A stretch of DNA of 64,000 nucleotides from a virus, in IMG/VR virus record IMGVR_UViG_3300021142_002226, positions 1 through 64,000 of that record. The stretch is one strand, 5' to 3'. Below, piece by piece: positions 1-9,953 of this stretch. Each line of letters begins with the position of its first letter. Positions within the stretch are counted from its first letter, which is position 1. Below the pieces are notes generated by a model that saw only the letters and a program-made list of their open reading frames with translations, was not told the origin of the DNA and made no database searches. A program made the translations under genes and the position numbers.

Positions 1-142
1 TACCTGATGTACCATTAATACCTGAAGTTCCTGATGTACCATTTGTTCCAGAAGTTCCACTAACACCTGATATACCATCGATACCGTTCAAACCATTTAA
101 TCCAGATGAACCTGAAGAACCTGATGTACCTGATGTACCATC
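1..142. repeat. Direct repeat, copy A, inside collagen-like gene
   Basis: Bases 1-142 are repeated without a visible difference at 1018-1159, an offset of 1,017 bases (339 codons, 113 triplets). The repeat may extend left beyond the window. It shows that the Gly-X-Y region grew by segmental duplication, not only by triplet slippage. Confidence 0.8.
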
Positions 143-3100
143 AATACCATCTGTTCCAGAAGTACCATCTTCACCACTTGTTCCTGTTGTACCACTTGTA
201 CCTGATGTACCATCAATACCATCTGTTCCAGAAGTACCATCTTCACCGCTTGTTCCAGAGGTACCTGATGTACCTGAAGTACCATCAATACCATCTGTTC
301 CATTTGTTCCATCCTCACCTGAAGTACCAAAAGAACCAGATGTACCACTTGTTCCATCTTGTCCAGATGTTCCATTTGTACCATCTTCACCACTTGTTCC
401 TGATGTTCCACTTGTTCCTGAAGAACCACTGATTGCAGAAATGCCATCAGCGCCATCAATACCAGAAGTACCATTTGTACCTGAAGTACCAGAAGAACCT
501 GACGTACCTGATGTTGTACTATTACCTGAAGTTCCGTTTATACCAGTTGTACCGTTGGTACCGCTCGAACCTGAAGTTCCACTTGTATTACTTAAACCAT
601 TGGTACCAGCTAAACCTGAGGAACCATTAGATCCTGTTGTTCCTGATGTACCACTTGTGCCACTCGTACCAGAAAGTCCTGAAATACCACTTGTGCCGTT
701 TGTACCAGATGTCCCACTGGTACCATTTGTTGTACTCGTTCCTGATGTTGAAGAAATTCCACTTATACCATTAGTACCTGATGTTCCGTTTGTACCTGAA
801 GAACCGCTTGTACCAGATGTTGATGATAAACCTGATGTACCAGTATTACCAGACGTTCCAGTAGTACCAGAAGAACCTGATGTGCCATTTGTGCCAGATG
901 TTGATGATAAACCTGATGTACCATTAGTACCTGAACTACCGTTCGTTCCTGAAGTACCTGATGTGCTTGATAAACCTGATGTACCATTAGTTCCGTTTGT
1001 TCCAGAAGTTCCTGATATACCTGATGTACCATTAATACCTGAAGTTCCTGATGTACCATTTGTTCCAGAAGTTCCACTAACACCTGATATACCATCGATA
1101 CCGTTCAAACCATTTAATCCAGATGAACCTGAAGAACCTGATGTACCTGATGTACCATCTTGTCCAGATGTTCCATTTGTACCATCTTCACCGCTTGTTC
1201 CAGAGGTACCTGATGTACCTGAAGTACCATCTTGTCCAGATGTTCCATTTGTTCCATCCTCACCTGATGTACCAAAAGAACCAGATGTTCCATTTGTTCC
1301 ATCCTCACCTGATGTACCAAAAGAACCAGATGTACCACTTGTTCCATCTTGTCCAGATGTTCCATTTGTACCATCTTCACCACTTGTTCCTGTTGTACCA
1401 CTTGTACCTGATGTACCATCAATACCATCTGTTCCAGAAGTACCATCTTCACCACTTGTTCCTGTTGTACCACTTGTACCTGATGTACCATCAATACCAT
1501 CAGTACCAGAAGTACCATCTTCACCGCTTGTTCCAGAGGTACCTGATGTACCTGAAGTACCGTCAACACCATCTGTTCCAGAAGTACCATCTTCACCACT
1601 TGTTCCAGAGGTGCCTGATGTACCTGAAGTACCGTCAACACCATCTGTTCCAGAAGTACCATCTTCACCACTTGTTCCTGATGTTCCACTTGTTCCTGAA
1701 GAACCACTGATTGCAGAAATGCCATCTTCACCGCTTGTTCCAGACGAACCTGATGTACCTGAAGTACCATCTTGTCCAGATGTTCCATTTGTTCCATCCT
1801 CACCGCTTGTTCCAGAGGTGCCTGATGTACCTGAAGAACCACTGATTGCAGAAATGCCATCAGCGCCATCAATACCAGACGTACCACTTGTACCTGAAGT
1901 GCCAGAAGAACCTGATGTACCATCATGCCCTGATGTGCCATCTTCACCACTTGTTCCAGAAGTACCACTTGTACCTGAAGTACCATCTTGTCCAGATGTT
2001 CCATTTGTTCCATCTTCACCACTTGTTCCTGTTGTACCACTTGTACCTGAAGTACCATCTTGTCCAGATGTTCCATTTGTTCCATCCTCACCTGATGTAC
2101 CAGAGGTACCTGAAGTACCATCTTGTCCAGATGTTCCATTTGTTCCATCCTCACCTGATGTACCAGAGGTACCTGATGTACCACTTGTTCCATCTTGTCC
2201 AGATGTTCCATTTGTTCCATCTTCACCACTTGTTCCTGTTGTACCACTTGTACCTGAAGTACCATCTTGTCCAGATGTTCCATTTGTTCCATCCTCACCT
2301 GATGTACCAGAGGTACCTGATGTACCTGAAGAACCACTGATTGCAGAAATGCCATCAGCACCATCAATACCAGACGTACCATTTGTACCTGAAGTACCAG
2401 AAGAACCTGATGTACCACTTGTTCCATCTTGTCCAGACGTTCCATTTGTACCATCTTCACCACTTGTTCCTGATGTTCCACTTGTTCCTGAAGAACCACT
2501 GATTGCAGAAATGCCATCAGCGCCATCAATACCAGACGTACCACTTGTACCTGAAGTACCAGATATTCCTGATGTACCAGAGGTACCACTTGTATTACTC
2601 ACCCCACTTGTACCAGCAGTTCCGTTTGAACCAGAAGTACCAGAAGTACCAGAGGTGCCGCTTGTAGATGAAATTCCTGATGTACCTGCTGTTGCAGAAA
2701 TACCACTTGTTCCTGATGTACCGTTTGTACCTGACGTACCACTTAAACCACTCGTACCACTTGTACCATTAGAACCATTCGTTCCTGATGTACCGCTTGT
2801 ACCTGAACTTTTACTTGCACCACTTGTACCAGAGGTACCTGACGTACCAGCTGTACCTGAGCTCGAACTATCACCTGAGGTTCCATTTGTACCAGAAGTA
2901 CCATTCGTGCCAGATGAACCTGAAGAACCTGATGTACCTGATGTACCATCAATACCATCTGTTCCAGAAGTACCATCTTCACCGCTTGTTCCAGACGAAC
3001 CTGATGTACCTGATGTACCATCAATACCATCTGTTCCAGAAGTACCATCTTCACCAGATGTACCATTTGTTCCATCCTCACCAGACGAACCTGATGTACC

Positions 3101-6100
3101 TGATGTGCCGTCAACGCCATCAGTACCATTTGTACCATCTTCACCACTTGTCCCAGAAGTACCTGATGTACCTGAAGAACCTGATGTACCTGATGTGCCG
3201 TCAACGCCATCAGTACCATTTGTTCCATCTTCACCACTTGTCCCAGAAGTACCTGATGTACCTGAAGAACCTGATGTACCTGATGTGCCGTCAACGCCAT
3301 CAGTACCATTTGTTCCATCTTCACCACTTGTCCCAGAAGTACCTGATGTACCACTTGTTCCATCTTGTCCAGATGTTCCAGAAGTACCATCTTCGCCACT
3401 TGTTCCAGAGGTGCCTGATGTACCATCAATACCATCTGTTCCAGAAGTACCATCTTCACCACTTGTTCCAGAGGTGCCTGATGTACCTGAAGTACCATCT
3501 TCACCAGATGTACCATTTGTTCCATCCTCACCAGACGAACCTGATGTACCTGATGTGCCGTCAACGCCATCAGTACCACTTGTCCCAGAAGTACCTGATG
3601 TACCTGAAGAACCTGATGTACCTGATGTGCCGTCAACGCCATCAGTACCATTTGTACCATCTTCACCGCTTGTTCCAGACGAACCTGATGTACCTGAGGA
3701 ACCACTAATTGCAGAAATGCCATCAGCGCCATCAATACCAGTCGTACCACTTGTGCCTGAAGTACCAGAAGAACCTGATATACCATCATGCCCTGATGTG
3801 CCATCCTCACCACTTGTACCTGAAGTACCTGAACTACCACTTAGTCCAGAAATACCATCAGTACCATCAATACCAGATGTTCCGCTCGTACCTGAAGTTC
3901 CAGAAGCACCACTTGTTCCTGATGTACCATCTTCACCACTTGTTCCTGATGTTGCACTAATACCTGAAATACCATTAACACCATCGATACCTGAAGTTCC
4001 AGAAGTACCACTTGTGCCGCTTGAACCTGAAGTTCCAGAAGTACCATCTTCGCCACTTGTTCCTGATGTTCCACTTGTTCCTGATGTTCCACTAAGTCCA
4101 GAAATGCCGTCAATACCATTTAATCCATTCAAACCAGATGAACCTGAAGAGCCTGATGTACCTGATGTGCCGTCAACGCCATCAGTACCATTTGTACCAT
4201 CAATACCAGATGTACCTGTACTACCACTTGTTCCTGAGGTGCCATCTTGACCTGAAGTACCATTTGTTCCATCTTCACCTGATGTGCCAGAAGAACCAGA
4301 TGTACCCTGGCTACCACTGGTTCCTGATGTACCTGAACTTGCAGCTAAACCAGAGGTTCCTGATATACCATTAGTTCCTGATGTACCAGATGTACCTGAA
4401 GAACCATTTGTACCATTCGTTCCTGATGTACCAGATGTATTGCTTGATCCTGATGTACCAGCAGTTGTGCTCGTACCAGATGTGCCTGAAGTACCGCTTG
4501 TTCCAGCAGTACCATTTGTTCCTGAAGTATTACTTAAACCGCTTGTACCAGCTGTTCCATTTGTTCCGCTTGTTCCTGATGAACCTGAAGAACCTGAAGA
4601 ACCTGATGTACCTGAACTACCATTTGTACCAGATGTTCCGTTTGTTCCTGAACTACCATTTGTACCTGATGTTCCGTTTGTTCCTGAACTACCATTTGTA
4701 CCTGATGTTCCGTTTGTTCCTGAACTACCATTTGTACCTGAAGTACCATTCGTGCCAGATGTTCCACTAACACCTGATATACCATTTGTTCCATCTTCAC
4801 CTGATGTGCCAGAAGAACCACTTAAACCAGATGCACCATCAGCACCATCAATACCTGATGTTCCACTTGTTCCTGAGGTTCCAGAAGAACCTGAAGTACC
4901 ATCTTGACCAGATGTACCAGATGTTCCTGAAGTACCACCTGTTCCTGATGTTGAATTATATGGGGCTAAAGAATATGCAAAATATACATCTGTACCAGAA
5001 CTAAATGTTCCATTTTGAGCAATTATATTACCATTAAGGGAATAACCTGCTCCGTAATTATCGGATGTTAAAAGATATGTTATAAAATTGCTTACATTAT
5101 TTTTATCAACTAATGTTATAATAACATTTTGATTTGAATCTAATAATGTGTGTACTGTATCAATCCAATCGTTGGCATTTCCGTTAACAGCATCATAAGA
5201 TACTGTTGTAGAGATTGAACTACCTGCTATTGAATAATTAAAATGTGTTGGATTTGCGGTTCCGTCATAATTCCATATTAATGCTGAACCAAAATTACTA
5301 ACACCAGATGTACCTGATTGTCCAGATGTGCCTGATGTTCCTGATTGAAATGGTGAAACCCATTGTGAGCTATTACCATCATTTATAAAAACATATTCGT
5401 TACCTGTTGTAAGATCATACCATCTATCACCATTATGAGCTGGCGAAGGTGCTGGAGGAGCTTGTATAAAATATCTTAAACCAGAACCACCATTACCAAC
5501 TGTGATAACACTGATATCATAATTTTGTGTGTCAACAAAATTACCATTCGTTACAACTGGTGTAAGAGTATTTGTACTATAAGCAGAACGTGAAACTGTA
5601 CCACCTGTAAATTGATATATACCGAAATTTCCAGGATTATTAGTGTCAGTTACTTGAATTAAACCAGAACTTGTATTATTTGAAATATTTTGAAAAAATG
5701 ATTCCCAATCAGCAGATGTGGAATCATAATTATTAATTTTTAATCTTTCTAAAGAGGCAAAATCGGTTTGTGCTAAATTCGATGCAATATAAAACGAACC
5801 TGGATTGTAAGCTGGTGGTACGGTAGTTAAATCAAGTTGCCATCTACCTGTGAGAGGCGATCTACCAATAGATGTACCACCACCACCACCAATTAATTTC
5901 CAAAGTAATACCGTGTTACCGTTAACAACTCCAGAAATAGAAAATCCACCAGTATATGCAGTTTGATCGTGATCGATCAAACATACATATAATGATGTAA
6001 TATGTGTTGATGAATCTGTATGATATACAAATTCACCTTGTAAATAACTCTGTTGAACCCATTCTGTAATGTGCAAAAAGGTAAAGTTACCATCTGCCTC

Positions 6101-6145
6101 ATGTGCTGTAAGGGGTCTATTTAAATTCTGTCGTAATATTAACAT
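1..6145 (-). CDS. Giant collagen-like tail fibre / virion surface protein (3' end beyond window)
   Basis: The reading frame opens at an ATG at 6145 ([20 protein letters not shown]) and stays open to position 1, giving at least 2,048 codons; the C-terminus lies outside the window. Residues 1 to about 395 are a non-repetitive head domain. Its opening, ending in a HEADGNF-like motif, is of a kind common at the N-terminus of phage tail fibre proteins. A short Gly-rich stretch ([13 protein letters not shown]) sits near residue 267. From about residue 395 to the window edge the protein is almost entirely Gly-X-Y triplets, mostly [15 protein letters not shown] and GQD. Such repeats form collagen-like triple helices in phage fibres, so a trimeric elongated fibre is likely. 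The triplet register is unbroken to base 1, which argues against frameshifts. Gly is replaced by Ala in the recurrent GISAISG block. Adhesion to the host or to mucus is inference. Confidence 0.85.
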   Translation of the reverse strand, partial: MLILRQNLNRPLTAHEADGNFTFLHITEWVQQSYLQGEFVYHTDSSTHITSLYVCLIDHDQTAYTGGFSISGVVNGNTVLLWKLIGGGGGTSIGRSPLTGRWQLDLTTVPPAYNPGSFYIASNLAQTDFASLERLKINNYDSTSADWESFFQNISNNTSSGLIQVTDTNNPGNFGIYQFTGGTVSRSAYSTNTLTPVVTNGNFVDTQNYDISVITVGNGGSGLRYFIQAPPAPSPAHNGDRWYDLTTGNEYVFINDGNSSQWVSPFQSGTSGTSGQSGTSGVSNFGSALIWNYDGTANPTHFNYSIAGSSISTTVSYDAVNGNANDWIDTVHTLLDSNQNVIITLVDKNNVSNFITYLLTSDNYGAGYSLNGNIIAQNGTFSSGTDVYFAYSLAPYNSTSGTGGTSGTSGTSGQDGTSGSSGTSGTSGTSGIDGADGASGLSGSSGTSGEDGTNGISGVSGTSGTNGTSGTNGSSGTNGTSGTNGSSGTNGTSGTNGSSGTNGTSGTNGSSGTSGSSGSSGSSGTSGTNGTAGTSGLSNTSGTNGTAGTSGTSGTSGTSTTAGTSGSSNTSGTSGTNGTNGSSGTSGTSGTNGISGTSGLAASSGTSGTSGSQGTSGSSGTSGEDGTNGTSGQDGTSGTSGSTGTSGIDGTNGTDGVDGTSGTSGSSGSSGLNGLNGIDGISGLSGTSGTSGTSGTSGEDGTSGTSGSSGTSGTSGTSGIDGVNGISGISATSGTSGEDGTSGTSGASGTSGTSGTSGIDGTDGISGLSGSSGTSGTSGEDGTSGHDGISGSSGTSGTSGTTGIDGADGISAISGSSGTSGSSGTSGEDGTNGTDGVDGTSGTSGSSGTSGTSGTSGTDGVDGTSGTSGSSGEDGTNGTSGEDGTSGTSGTSGTSGEDGTSGTDGIDGTSGTSGTSGEDGTSGTSGQDGTSGTSGTSGTSGEDGTNGTDGVDGTSGTSGSSGTSGTSGTSGEDGTNGTDGVDGTSGTSGSSGTSGTSGTSGEDGTNGTDGVDGTSGTSGSSGEDGTNGTSGEDGTSGTDGIDGTSGTSGSSGTSGEDGTSGTDGIDGTSGTSGSSGSSGTNGTSGTNGTSGDSSSSGTAGTSGTSGTSGASKSSGTSGTSGTNGSNGTSGTSGLSGTSGTNGTSGTSGISATAGTSGISSTSGTSGTSGTSGSNGTAGTSGVSNTSGTSGTSGISGTSGTSGTSGIDGADGISAISGSSGTSGTSGTSGEDGTNGTSGQDGTSGTSGSSGTSGTNGTSGIDGADGISAISGSSGTSGTSGTSGEDGTNGTSGQDGTSGTSGTTGTSGEDGTNGTSGQDGTSGTSGTSGTSGEDGTNGTSGQDGTSGTSGTSGEDGTNGTSGQDGTSGTSGTTGTSGEDGTNGTSGQDGTSGTSGTSGTSGEDGTSGHDGTSGSSGTSGTSGTSGIDGADGISAISGSSGTSGTSGTSGEDGTNGTSGQDGTSGTSGSSGTSGEDGISAISGSSGTSGTSGTSGEDGTSGTDGVDGTSGTSGTSGTSGEDGTSGTDGVDGTSGTSGTSGTSGEDGTSGTDGIDGTSGTSGTTGTSGEDGTSGTDGIDGTSGTSGTTGTSGEDGTNGTSGQDGTSGTSGSFGTSGEDGTNGTSGSFGTSGEDGTNGTSGQDGTSGTSGTSGTSGEDGTNGTSGQDGTSGTSGSSGSSGLNGLNGIDGISGVSGTSGTNGTSGTSGINGTSGISGTSGTNGTNGTSGLSSTSGTSGTNGSSGTNGTSGLSSTSGTNGTSGSSGTTGTSGNTGTSGLSSTSGTSGSSGTNGTSGTNGISGISSTSGTSTTNGTSGTSGTNGTSGISGLSGTSGTSGTSGTTGSNGSSGLAGTNGLSNTSGTSGSSGTNGTTGINGTSGNSTTSGTSGSSGTSGTNGTSGIDGADGISAISGSSGTSGTSGTSGEDGTNGTSGQDGTSGTSGSFGTSGEDGTNGTDGIDGTSGTSGTSGTSGEDGTSGTDGIDGTSGTSGTTGTSGEDGTSGTDGIDGTSGTSGSSGSSGLNGLNGIDGISGVSGTSGTNGTSGTSGINGTSG
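1018..1159. repeat. Direct repeat, copy B, inside collagen-like gene
   Basis: Second copy of the 142-base segment at 1-142, in the same reading frame. The two copies diverge where one continues with a GID/GTD triplet block and the other with a GQD block. Confidence 0.8.
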
Positions 6146-6190
6146 CTATCAGTAGCTTTTTTTTCATATAATACTTACTGATAAATAGTT

Positions 6191-6211
6191 AAAAATTGGG
6201 TAACCGTACCC
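6191..6211 (-). terminator. Possible intrinsic terminator behind clpP
   Basis: On the minus strand a GGGTA stem, CGGT loop and TACCC stem are followed by AATTTTT. The stem is only 5 bp, so this is a weak candidate. It lies 12 bases past the clpP stop codon, between clpP and the collagen-like gene. Confidence 0.4.
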
Positions 6212-6222
6212 TAAGACCTAAC

Positions 6223-6888
6223 TTATTTTTTCCTATTTCCCATTACATCGTCAATCATACCATATTTTTTCGCTTCAGCGGCTGTCATCCAGTAATCTCT
6301 ATCACTGTCAGCATAAACTTTTTCATAAGATTGTCCTGAATGAGTAGAAATTATGTCATATAATTCTTTTTTTAATTTGACAATTTCACGTGCTGTAATT
6401 TCGATATCTGATGCTTGACCATCTGCACCACCGAGTGGTTGGTGAATCATAATTCTTGAATGTGGTAATGCAAATCTTTTATTTTTTTCACCAGCACATA
6501 GTAAAACTGCTGCCATGGAGGCTGCTAAACCTGTACAAATAGTTGATACATCTGGTTTTATATATTGCATTGTGTCATAAATACCCATTCCAGCGTAAAC
6601 TCCACCACCTGGAGAATTAATATAGATTTGAATATCTGCTGTGGGGTCTGTTGATTCAAGGAATAAAAGTTGAGCTTGGATAATATTTGATACTTGATCA
6701 TTTATTCCTGTACCCATAAAAATGAGTCTTTCCATCATTAAACGTGAAAAAACATCCATTTGGGTTACATTCAATTGCCTTTCCTCAATAATATACGGTG
6801 TAATTGAGCTTTCAAAGTTGTGTAGTGTTAAACTACTGATACCCTGTCCTTTTACAGCGTATTTTCTAAATTCTTGTCCTAAGGTCAT
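6223..6888 (-). CDS. clpP: ClpP-like ATP-dependent Clp protease proteolytic subunit
   Basis: A 221-residue protein with the full ClpP fold signature: the NSPGG strand-turn near residue 91, catalytic Ser124 in GLAASMA, His149 in IMIHQP and Asp198 in DRDYW. The Ser-His spacing (25) and His-Asp spacing (49) match those of E. coli ClpP. Family members form tetradecameric serine proteases that degrade proteins fed by a Clp ATPase. No ATPase gene lies in this window, so the subunit may work with a host ClpX or ClpA, or process a virion precursor; large phages sometimes use ClpP-family enzymes as prohead proteases. The gene stands alone, with 334 bases or more of non-coding DNA upstream and a terminator-like hairpin between it and the previous gene, so it probably has its own promoter. 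Confidence 0.95.
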   Translation of the reverse strand: MTLGQEFRKYAVKGQGISSLTLHNFESSITPYIIEERQLNVTQMDVFSRLMMERLIFMGTGINDQVSNIIQAQLLFLESTDPTADIQIYINSPGGGVYAGMGIYDTMQYIKPDVSTICTGLAASMAAVLLCAGEKNKRFALPHSRIMIHQPLGGADGQASDIEITAREIVKLKKELYDIISTHSGQSYEKVYADSDRDYWMTAAEAKKYGMIDDVMGNRKK

Positions 6889-6996
6889 AATTTTAATAGA
6901 TAGTTTTTACGTTAAATTTATTTTAGTAATACAATATTAAGAAATATTTTTGATAATAAACATACTTAACCAGTATTATTTTGATAAAATGTGGAT

Positions 6997-7034
6997 AAAA
7001 AAAACTGACCGTTATATTGCATAACAGTCAGTTT
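6997..7034 (-). terminator. Strong intrinsic terminator
   Basis: AAACTGAC, a one-base mismatch, then GTTAT pair with ATAAC and GTCAGTTT across a five-base loop. On the minus strand the stem is followed by eight T residues. It would end transcripts coming from the TROVE-like gene, or an RNA made from the gap, before clpP. Confidence 0.8.
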
Positions 7035-7136
7035 AAAAGGATAAAATAAAACTGAAAGGTTGTTTTTCTTATGTCAAAAGATAAAAGAATTGCTGAAGCC
7101 TTTCACAAATAAACGTTTCTCGGAATAGTTGATTTT

Positions 7137-7191
7137 TTGAATAGTGAATATCTAAACTATAGAACTTTTGAATAGTATTATCTAAACTATA
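7137..7191. repeat. Two tandem 31-base units with internal inverted repeats
   Basis: The pattern TTGAATAGT, a few bases, then TATCTAAACTATA occurs at 7137 and again at 7168. Within each unit ATAGT and ACTAT can pair as a small hairpin. A third partial element, GGAATAGTTGA, lies just before at 7122. Confidence 0.65.
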
Positions 7192-7320
7192 ATGATTTTT
7201 TTGTCCTTTATACTAACAATTAAGTTAGCAATTTTAAGGTGAAGAAACATCATCAAAAACTCCTATCGCCATGATAATTGTATAGTTAATCTTGCCGAAT
7301 CTATTCCCAACGTTTATATC

Positions 7321-8718
7321 TTAGACTGTTACTGGTTCGTATCTTTCGCTATATACGGTTTTATTCATAATAGCTACTGGTGTCATATCTTCACCAGATA
7401 ACAGTGATTTTAAAATTGCAGGTGAAAATCCGCTCACCAATGCGGTACCATTATCGGTAATTTGTACTGGAAAGTTACCAGAATGTCTGCTTTGAATATT
7501 CCAAAATATAATTTTTGGCATTTCATATCCAGCTTGTGAATATCTGTGCTTAATCATATCAAGGGCTGTTTTACGACATGCATAGTTAAATTCCATATCA
7601 GACATAATCAAAATAGCTGTTGGCATTTCTGATTGTGGTAAATTATTAGTTTGAGCCTTATTCAAAATCAAACTAAATGTAGCTTCAAGGTTAGTTGAAC
7701 CTCCCCATTCAGCACATTCCAATTGACGGAATCTATCTGATAAATTACCAGTAAGATATTGCAATTTTGGATGATCACTAAAAGTTAAGAAAGCATTTTT
7801 AAAGATACCTTCGTTTCTTTCAGAAATGTATAGACCAAGTGATATACAAACATCCATACATGTTAAATTTGGATTACCACCAGCAGATATTGACATTGAA
7901 CCAGATACGTCACATACTGGCAATAAACGTTCATTGTTATTTTCTAACCAATTAGGTAGCGCTTCCCATTGCTTTACAGCTAAGGTTTTATCACCCATTC
8001 TTAATGTTTTAACAACATCGTATGGATATACCGCACCAGCGTTTATCTTTGTATCACCATTTTTGTACATGTCAAATCTTGTGCTATCGTTTTTAGCGAA
8101 AGCTTTAGAATAACGTGCCATAGCTAATGATGGTACATGTTCGTATGTAATATTAGTCCAACCCTTAGAACACATAAGTTGCTCAACAACTTTTGTATTT
8201 GTAACCAACAATTTACGATATTGTTTTGGTGAAAGCTTCATAAAACGTTCCAAAGCAATAGCTTCTTTACCTTTACGTGGCATCCACTTAGCGCAAAGAC
8301 CATCACCGTTGTTTAATGCGGTTTGGATCAATTCTTTTGCTTGAGTGTCAAGCTTTGTACCAAACAATACAAGTAAGTCATCCCAACGACCATAAAACGG
8401 AACTAACTCAAGGTTTTTAGCCAAGGTAGATGTTTTATTTTCTGCAAGATATGACATAATATCTTTAAAGATTTGTCTTTCACCAGCGCCTTGACGAGCA
8501 TCACGCACCCAAAACAAAATTTTCATTGCTGTTAATGGATTTTCTACAAAAGCTTTAGAAAAATTTGCAATTAAGAGATTTTTATCTTGACCTCTCATAG
8601 CACCAATAGTGAAGAATAAATCAACACATGAATTAAGTGTAGAACTGTTTGTAACCATACCATTTTCAGTACGGTTGTCTCTTGTACGCATAGCGTTTAA
8701 TAATTGTGATTGTGACAT
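7321..8718 (-). CDS. TROVE/DUF2828-like protein with von Willebrand A domain (Ro60-related)
   Basis: A 465-residue protein. The open frame reaches a TTG at 8739, but the ATG at 8718 (MSQSQLLNAMRTR) is the better start. The N-terminal two thirds look alpha-helical and carry motifs of the TROVE/DUF2828 group (KILFWVRDARQGAGER, PFYGRWDDLL). The C-terminal third is a vWA domain with a complete metal-ion site: DVSGS (D270, S272, S274), T342 in GGSTN and D374 in MSDMEF. Eukaryotic Ro60 and bacterial Rsr use the same architecture to bind small Y RNAs and misfolded RNAs, and in bacteria they work with exoribonucleases; DUF2828 proteins are known from viruses but have no firmly assigned role. RNA binding here is inference. 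A structured non-coding region and a strong terminator follow the gene. Confidence 0.75.
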   Translation of the reverse strand: MSQSQLLNAMRTRDNRTENGMVTNSSTLNSCVDLFFTIGAMRGQDKNLLIANFSKAFVENPLTAMKILFWVRDARQGAGERQIFKDIMSYLAENKTSTLAKNLELVPFYGRWDDLLVLFGTKLDTQAKELIQTALNNGDGLCAKWMPRKGKEAIALERFMKLSPKQYRKLLVTNTKVVEQLMCSKGWTNITYEHVPSLAMARYSKAFAKNDSTRFDMYKNGDTKINAGAVYPYDVVKTLRMGDKTLAVKQWEALPNWLENNNERLLPVCDVSGSMSISAGGNPNLTCMDVCISLGLYISERNEGIFKNAFLTFSDHPKLQYLTGNLSDRFRQLECAEWGGSTNLEATFSLILNKAQTNNLPQSEMPTAILIMSDMEFNYACRKTALDMIKHRYSQAGYEMPKIIFWNIQSRHSGNFPVQITDNGTALVSGFSPAILKSLLSGEDMTPVAIMNKTVYSERYEPVTV

Positions 8719-8797
8719 AAGAAATAAATTATTTAACAAAAGTAATAAACTTTTTCTCTAAAACCAAATTTTTTGATAAAAAAAGTTAAATATTTTT

Positions 8798-9148
8798 TTA
8801 TTTAATATCTTTATTACTTTTAATAGCCTCAACCGCTTTATCCGTAGGTGCATAAACACAATCACCACTTTCATCCATTCCAACAATATCAATAAGTCCT
8901 TTATCGTATAGAGAGTTTATAGTAGCCAAAATTACATCATGGGTTGTACGATTTATAACTTCCTCTAATTGTTCTTTATCAACTGTTGGTTCACCAAGTT
9001 GTTTCATATTTTCTTCACAAAAAACAAATAAATGTTTTTCAAAAATATCTTTTTCCATCATTGGGTTTATATTTGGAATGAAAAATCCATCATTATCCAA
9101 TTCCTGGATTAGATTTTTTGCGTAGATGATTATATCAATATTTTGCAT
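8798..9148 (-). CDS. Hypothetical protein, about 116 aa
   Basis: I do not recognise this protein. The frame extends to a TTG at 9166, but the ATG at 9148 (MQNIDIIIYAKNL) is more likely. It is an acidic soluble protein with helical segments and a C-terminal part (STINSLYDKGLIDIVGMDES-like turn, then APTDKAVEAIKS) that resembles a small winged-helix wing without giving a firm match. It sits between the TROVE-like gene and another small unknown gene on the same strand. A TATAAATA box lies about 32 bases upstream on the sense strand. Confidence 0.6.
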   Translation of the reverse strand: MQNIDIIIYAKNLIQELDNDGFFIPNINPMMEKDIFEKHLFVFCEENMKQLGEPTVDKEQLEEVINRTTHDVILATINSLYDKGLIDIVGMDESGDCVYAPTDKAVEAIKSNKDIK

Positions 9149-9182
9149 ATTATAATTTTTAAACAATAGTATTAAAAACTAT

Positions 9183-9527
9183 TTATAAAGTCAAATTTTT
9201 GCTTGAAAAAACTGTGTTGATGTCTTGAATAAAACTATTTTCCCAGGATTCTTTTCTTTTATGATACTCGATAAAATCCTTTTTATTCTTTGCACTCAAT
9301 TCAAATTTACTTATAGGATTATCCTCGAAAACTCTATTATTCATCAAAATCAAAGAACCAATTTCACATTCGGAAGAATTCTTTCCCAAATCAACACTCA
9401 GATAGTGATGATCTTGATCTGGTGAAAAATAATATACTTTTAACTTATGTGAATTTTTATCATATGATGCATAATTGTATAGAAATAACCCCTCATACTT
9501 TTTTAGTTTTGTTATAAAGTCCTTCAT
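9183..9527 (-). CDS. Hypothetical protein, about 114 aa
   Basis: Unrecognised. The frame begins at a TTG (9545); the ATG at 9527 (MKDFITKLKKYEGLF) with an A-rich leader is preferred. The protein is charged, mixed alpha/beta in appearance, and has no membrane segment or cysteine motif. It lies divergent from the plus-strand gene at 9597, with a 69-base spacer holding a TATTTATATAAA box. Confidence 0.55.
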   Translation of the reverse strand: MKDFITKLKKYEGLFLYNYASYDKNSHKLKVYYFSPDQDHHYLSVDLGKNSSECEIGSLILMNNRVFEDNPISKFELSAKNKKDFIEYHKRKESWENSFIQDINTVFSSKNLTL

Positions 9528-9578
9528 CTTTTTAAGTTTTATCAACTATTTATTCATAAGCACAAGAATAAAAGACTT

Positions 9579-9588
9579 TATATAAATA
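9579..9588 (-). promoter_or_regulatory. TATTTATATA box in divergent spacer
   Basis: On the minus strand this reads TATTTATATA followed by AAG, about 52 bases before the ATG at 9527. The same box precedes several other minus-strand genes. On the plus strand it reads TATATAAATA, which contains the T4 late-promoter core, 8 bases before the ATG at 9597; it could serve either gene. Confidence 0.35.
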
Positions 9589-9596
9589 CTTGAGTT

Positions 9597-9953
9597 ATGA
9601 AAGAAAAATTGACAGTAAATAAAAGCGACATAAATAAGTTGATCGAAAATGAAATAAACCATTATAGACCAAAATTAGAAGATATGGCTGGTGGACTCGG
9701 TGCAGATGAGGATCGTGTAATAGATTACTCTCAAAAACCAGAGGGGTCTGGTGAAAAAACTAAATTCGAGTTAAAAGAACCTATTCCTGAATTACTTGAG
9801 TATTTAAGCAAGCTCGAAGAAGCAAGAGGTATTTTAAGTAAGGTTGCGGCTAAACACGCTGAAGACGAGGTGAAAAAAAGAATTTATCACCACTACAAAA
9901 AAAATCAAGATACGTGTTTAGAAATGATTAAAGAGTTTAATATAGTACACTAA
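9597..9953 (+). CDS. Hypothetical protein, 118 aa
   Basis: One of only two convincing plus-strand genes in the window. It starts at an ATG right after a TATATAAATA box. The protein is highly charged and helical, with a Gly-rich loop ([11 protein letters not shown]) near residue 30 and a C-terminal helical half rich in Lys and Glu. No family recognised. It converges on dnaJ and overlaps its last bases (dnaJ stop at 9950). Confidence 0.6.
   Translation: MKEKLTVNKSDINKLIENEINHYRPKLEDMAGGLGADEDRVIDYSQKPEGSGEKTKFELKEPIPELLEYLSKLEEARGILSKVAAKHAEDEVKKRIYHHYKKNQDTCLEMIKEFNIVH

Larger units (their letters stand above)
6889..7320. other. Non-coding gap between TROVE-like gene and clpP
   Basis: This 432-base stretch is the longest gap without a convincing gene. 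It holds a strong terminator-like hairpin (6997-7034), two 31-base tandem units (7137-7191), a CTAAC-AATTAA-GTTAG inverted repeat near 7212, and a pair of distant complementary heptamers (TGAAAGG near 7053 and CCTTTCA near 7099). Only 12-13 codon reading frames start with ATG. No tRNA cloverleaf was recognised. If transcribed from the minus strand it would be a long structured 3' region of the TROVE-like gene or a separate small RNA ending at the terminator. Confidence 0.5.

Noticed and set aside
1114-2589. Long minus-strand frames rich in Val, Leu, Gln and Met over the repeat region (also 2743-3840).
   Set aside because: They are shifted readings of the same repeats, in a different frame from the Gly-X-Y protein, and have no domain content.
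441-4250. A 1,269-codon open frame on the plus strand ([16 protein letters not shown], Pro-Val-Pro-rich).
   Set aside because: It is the exact antisense of the Gly-X-Y repeats. Codons such as GGT, ACA and TCA read backwards never give stops, so the long frame is a by-product. The minus-strand product is a coherent collagen-like protein with a normal N-terminal domain and start.
1-5000. CRISPR array or other regular spacer-repeat structure in the highly repetitive left end.
   Set aside because: The repeats are of triplet-codon period within an open reading frame, with no constant repeat and unique spacer pattern.
7234-7272. A 12-codon minus-strand frame (MAIGVFDDVSSP) and a 13-codon plus-strand frame near 7074 (MSKDKRIAEAFHK).
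   Set aside because: Too short, with no ribosome-site signal or second line of evidence.
7000-7320. tRNA or classical bacterial Y RNA in the clpP/TROVE gap.
   Set aside because: No cloverleaf, no TTCGA-type T loop and no conserved Y-RNA Ro-binding stem could be recognised. Only the general structure was kept as a finding.
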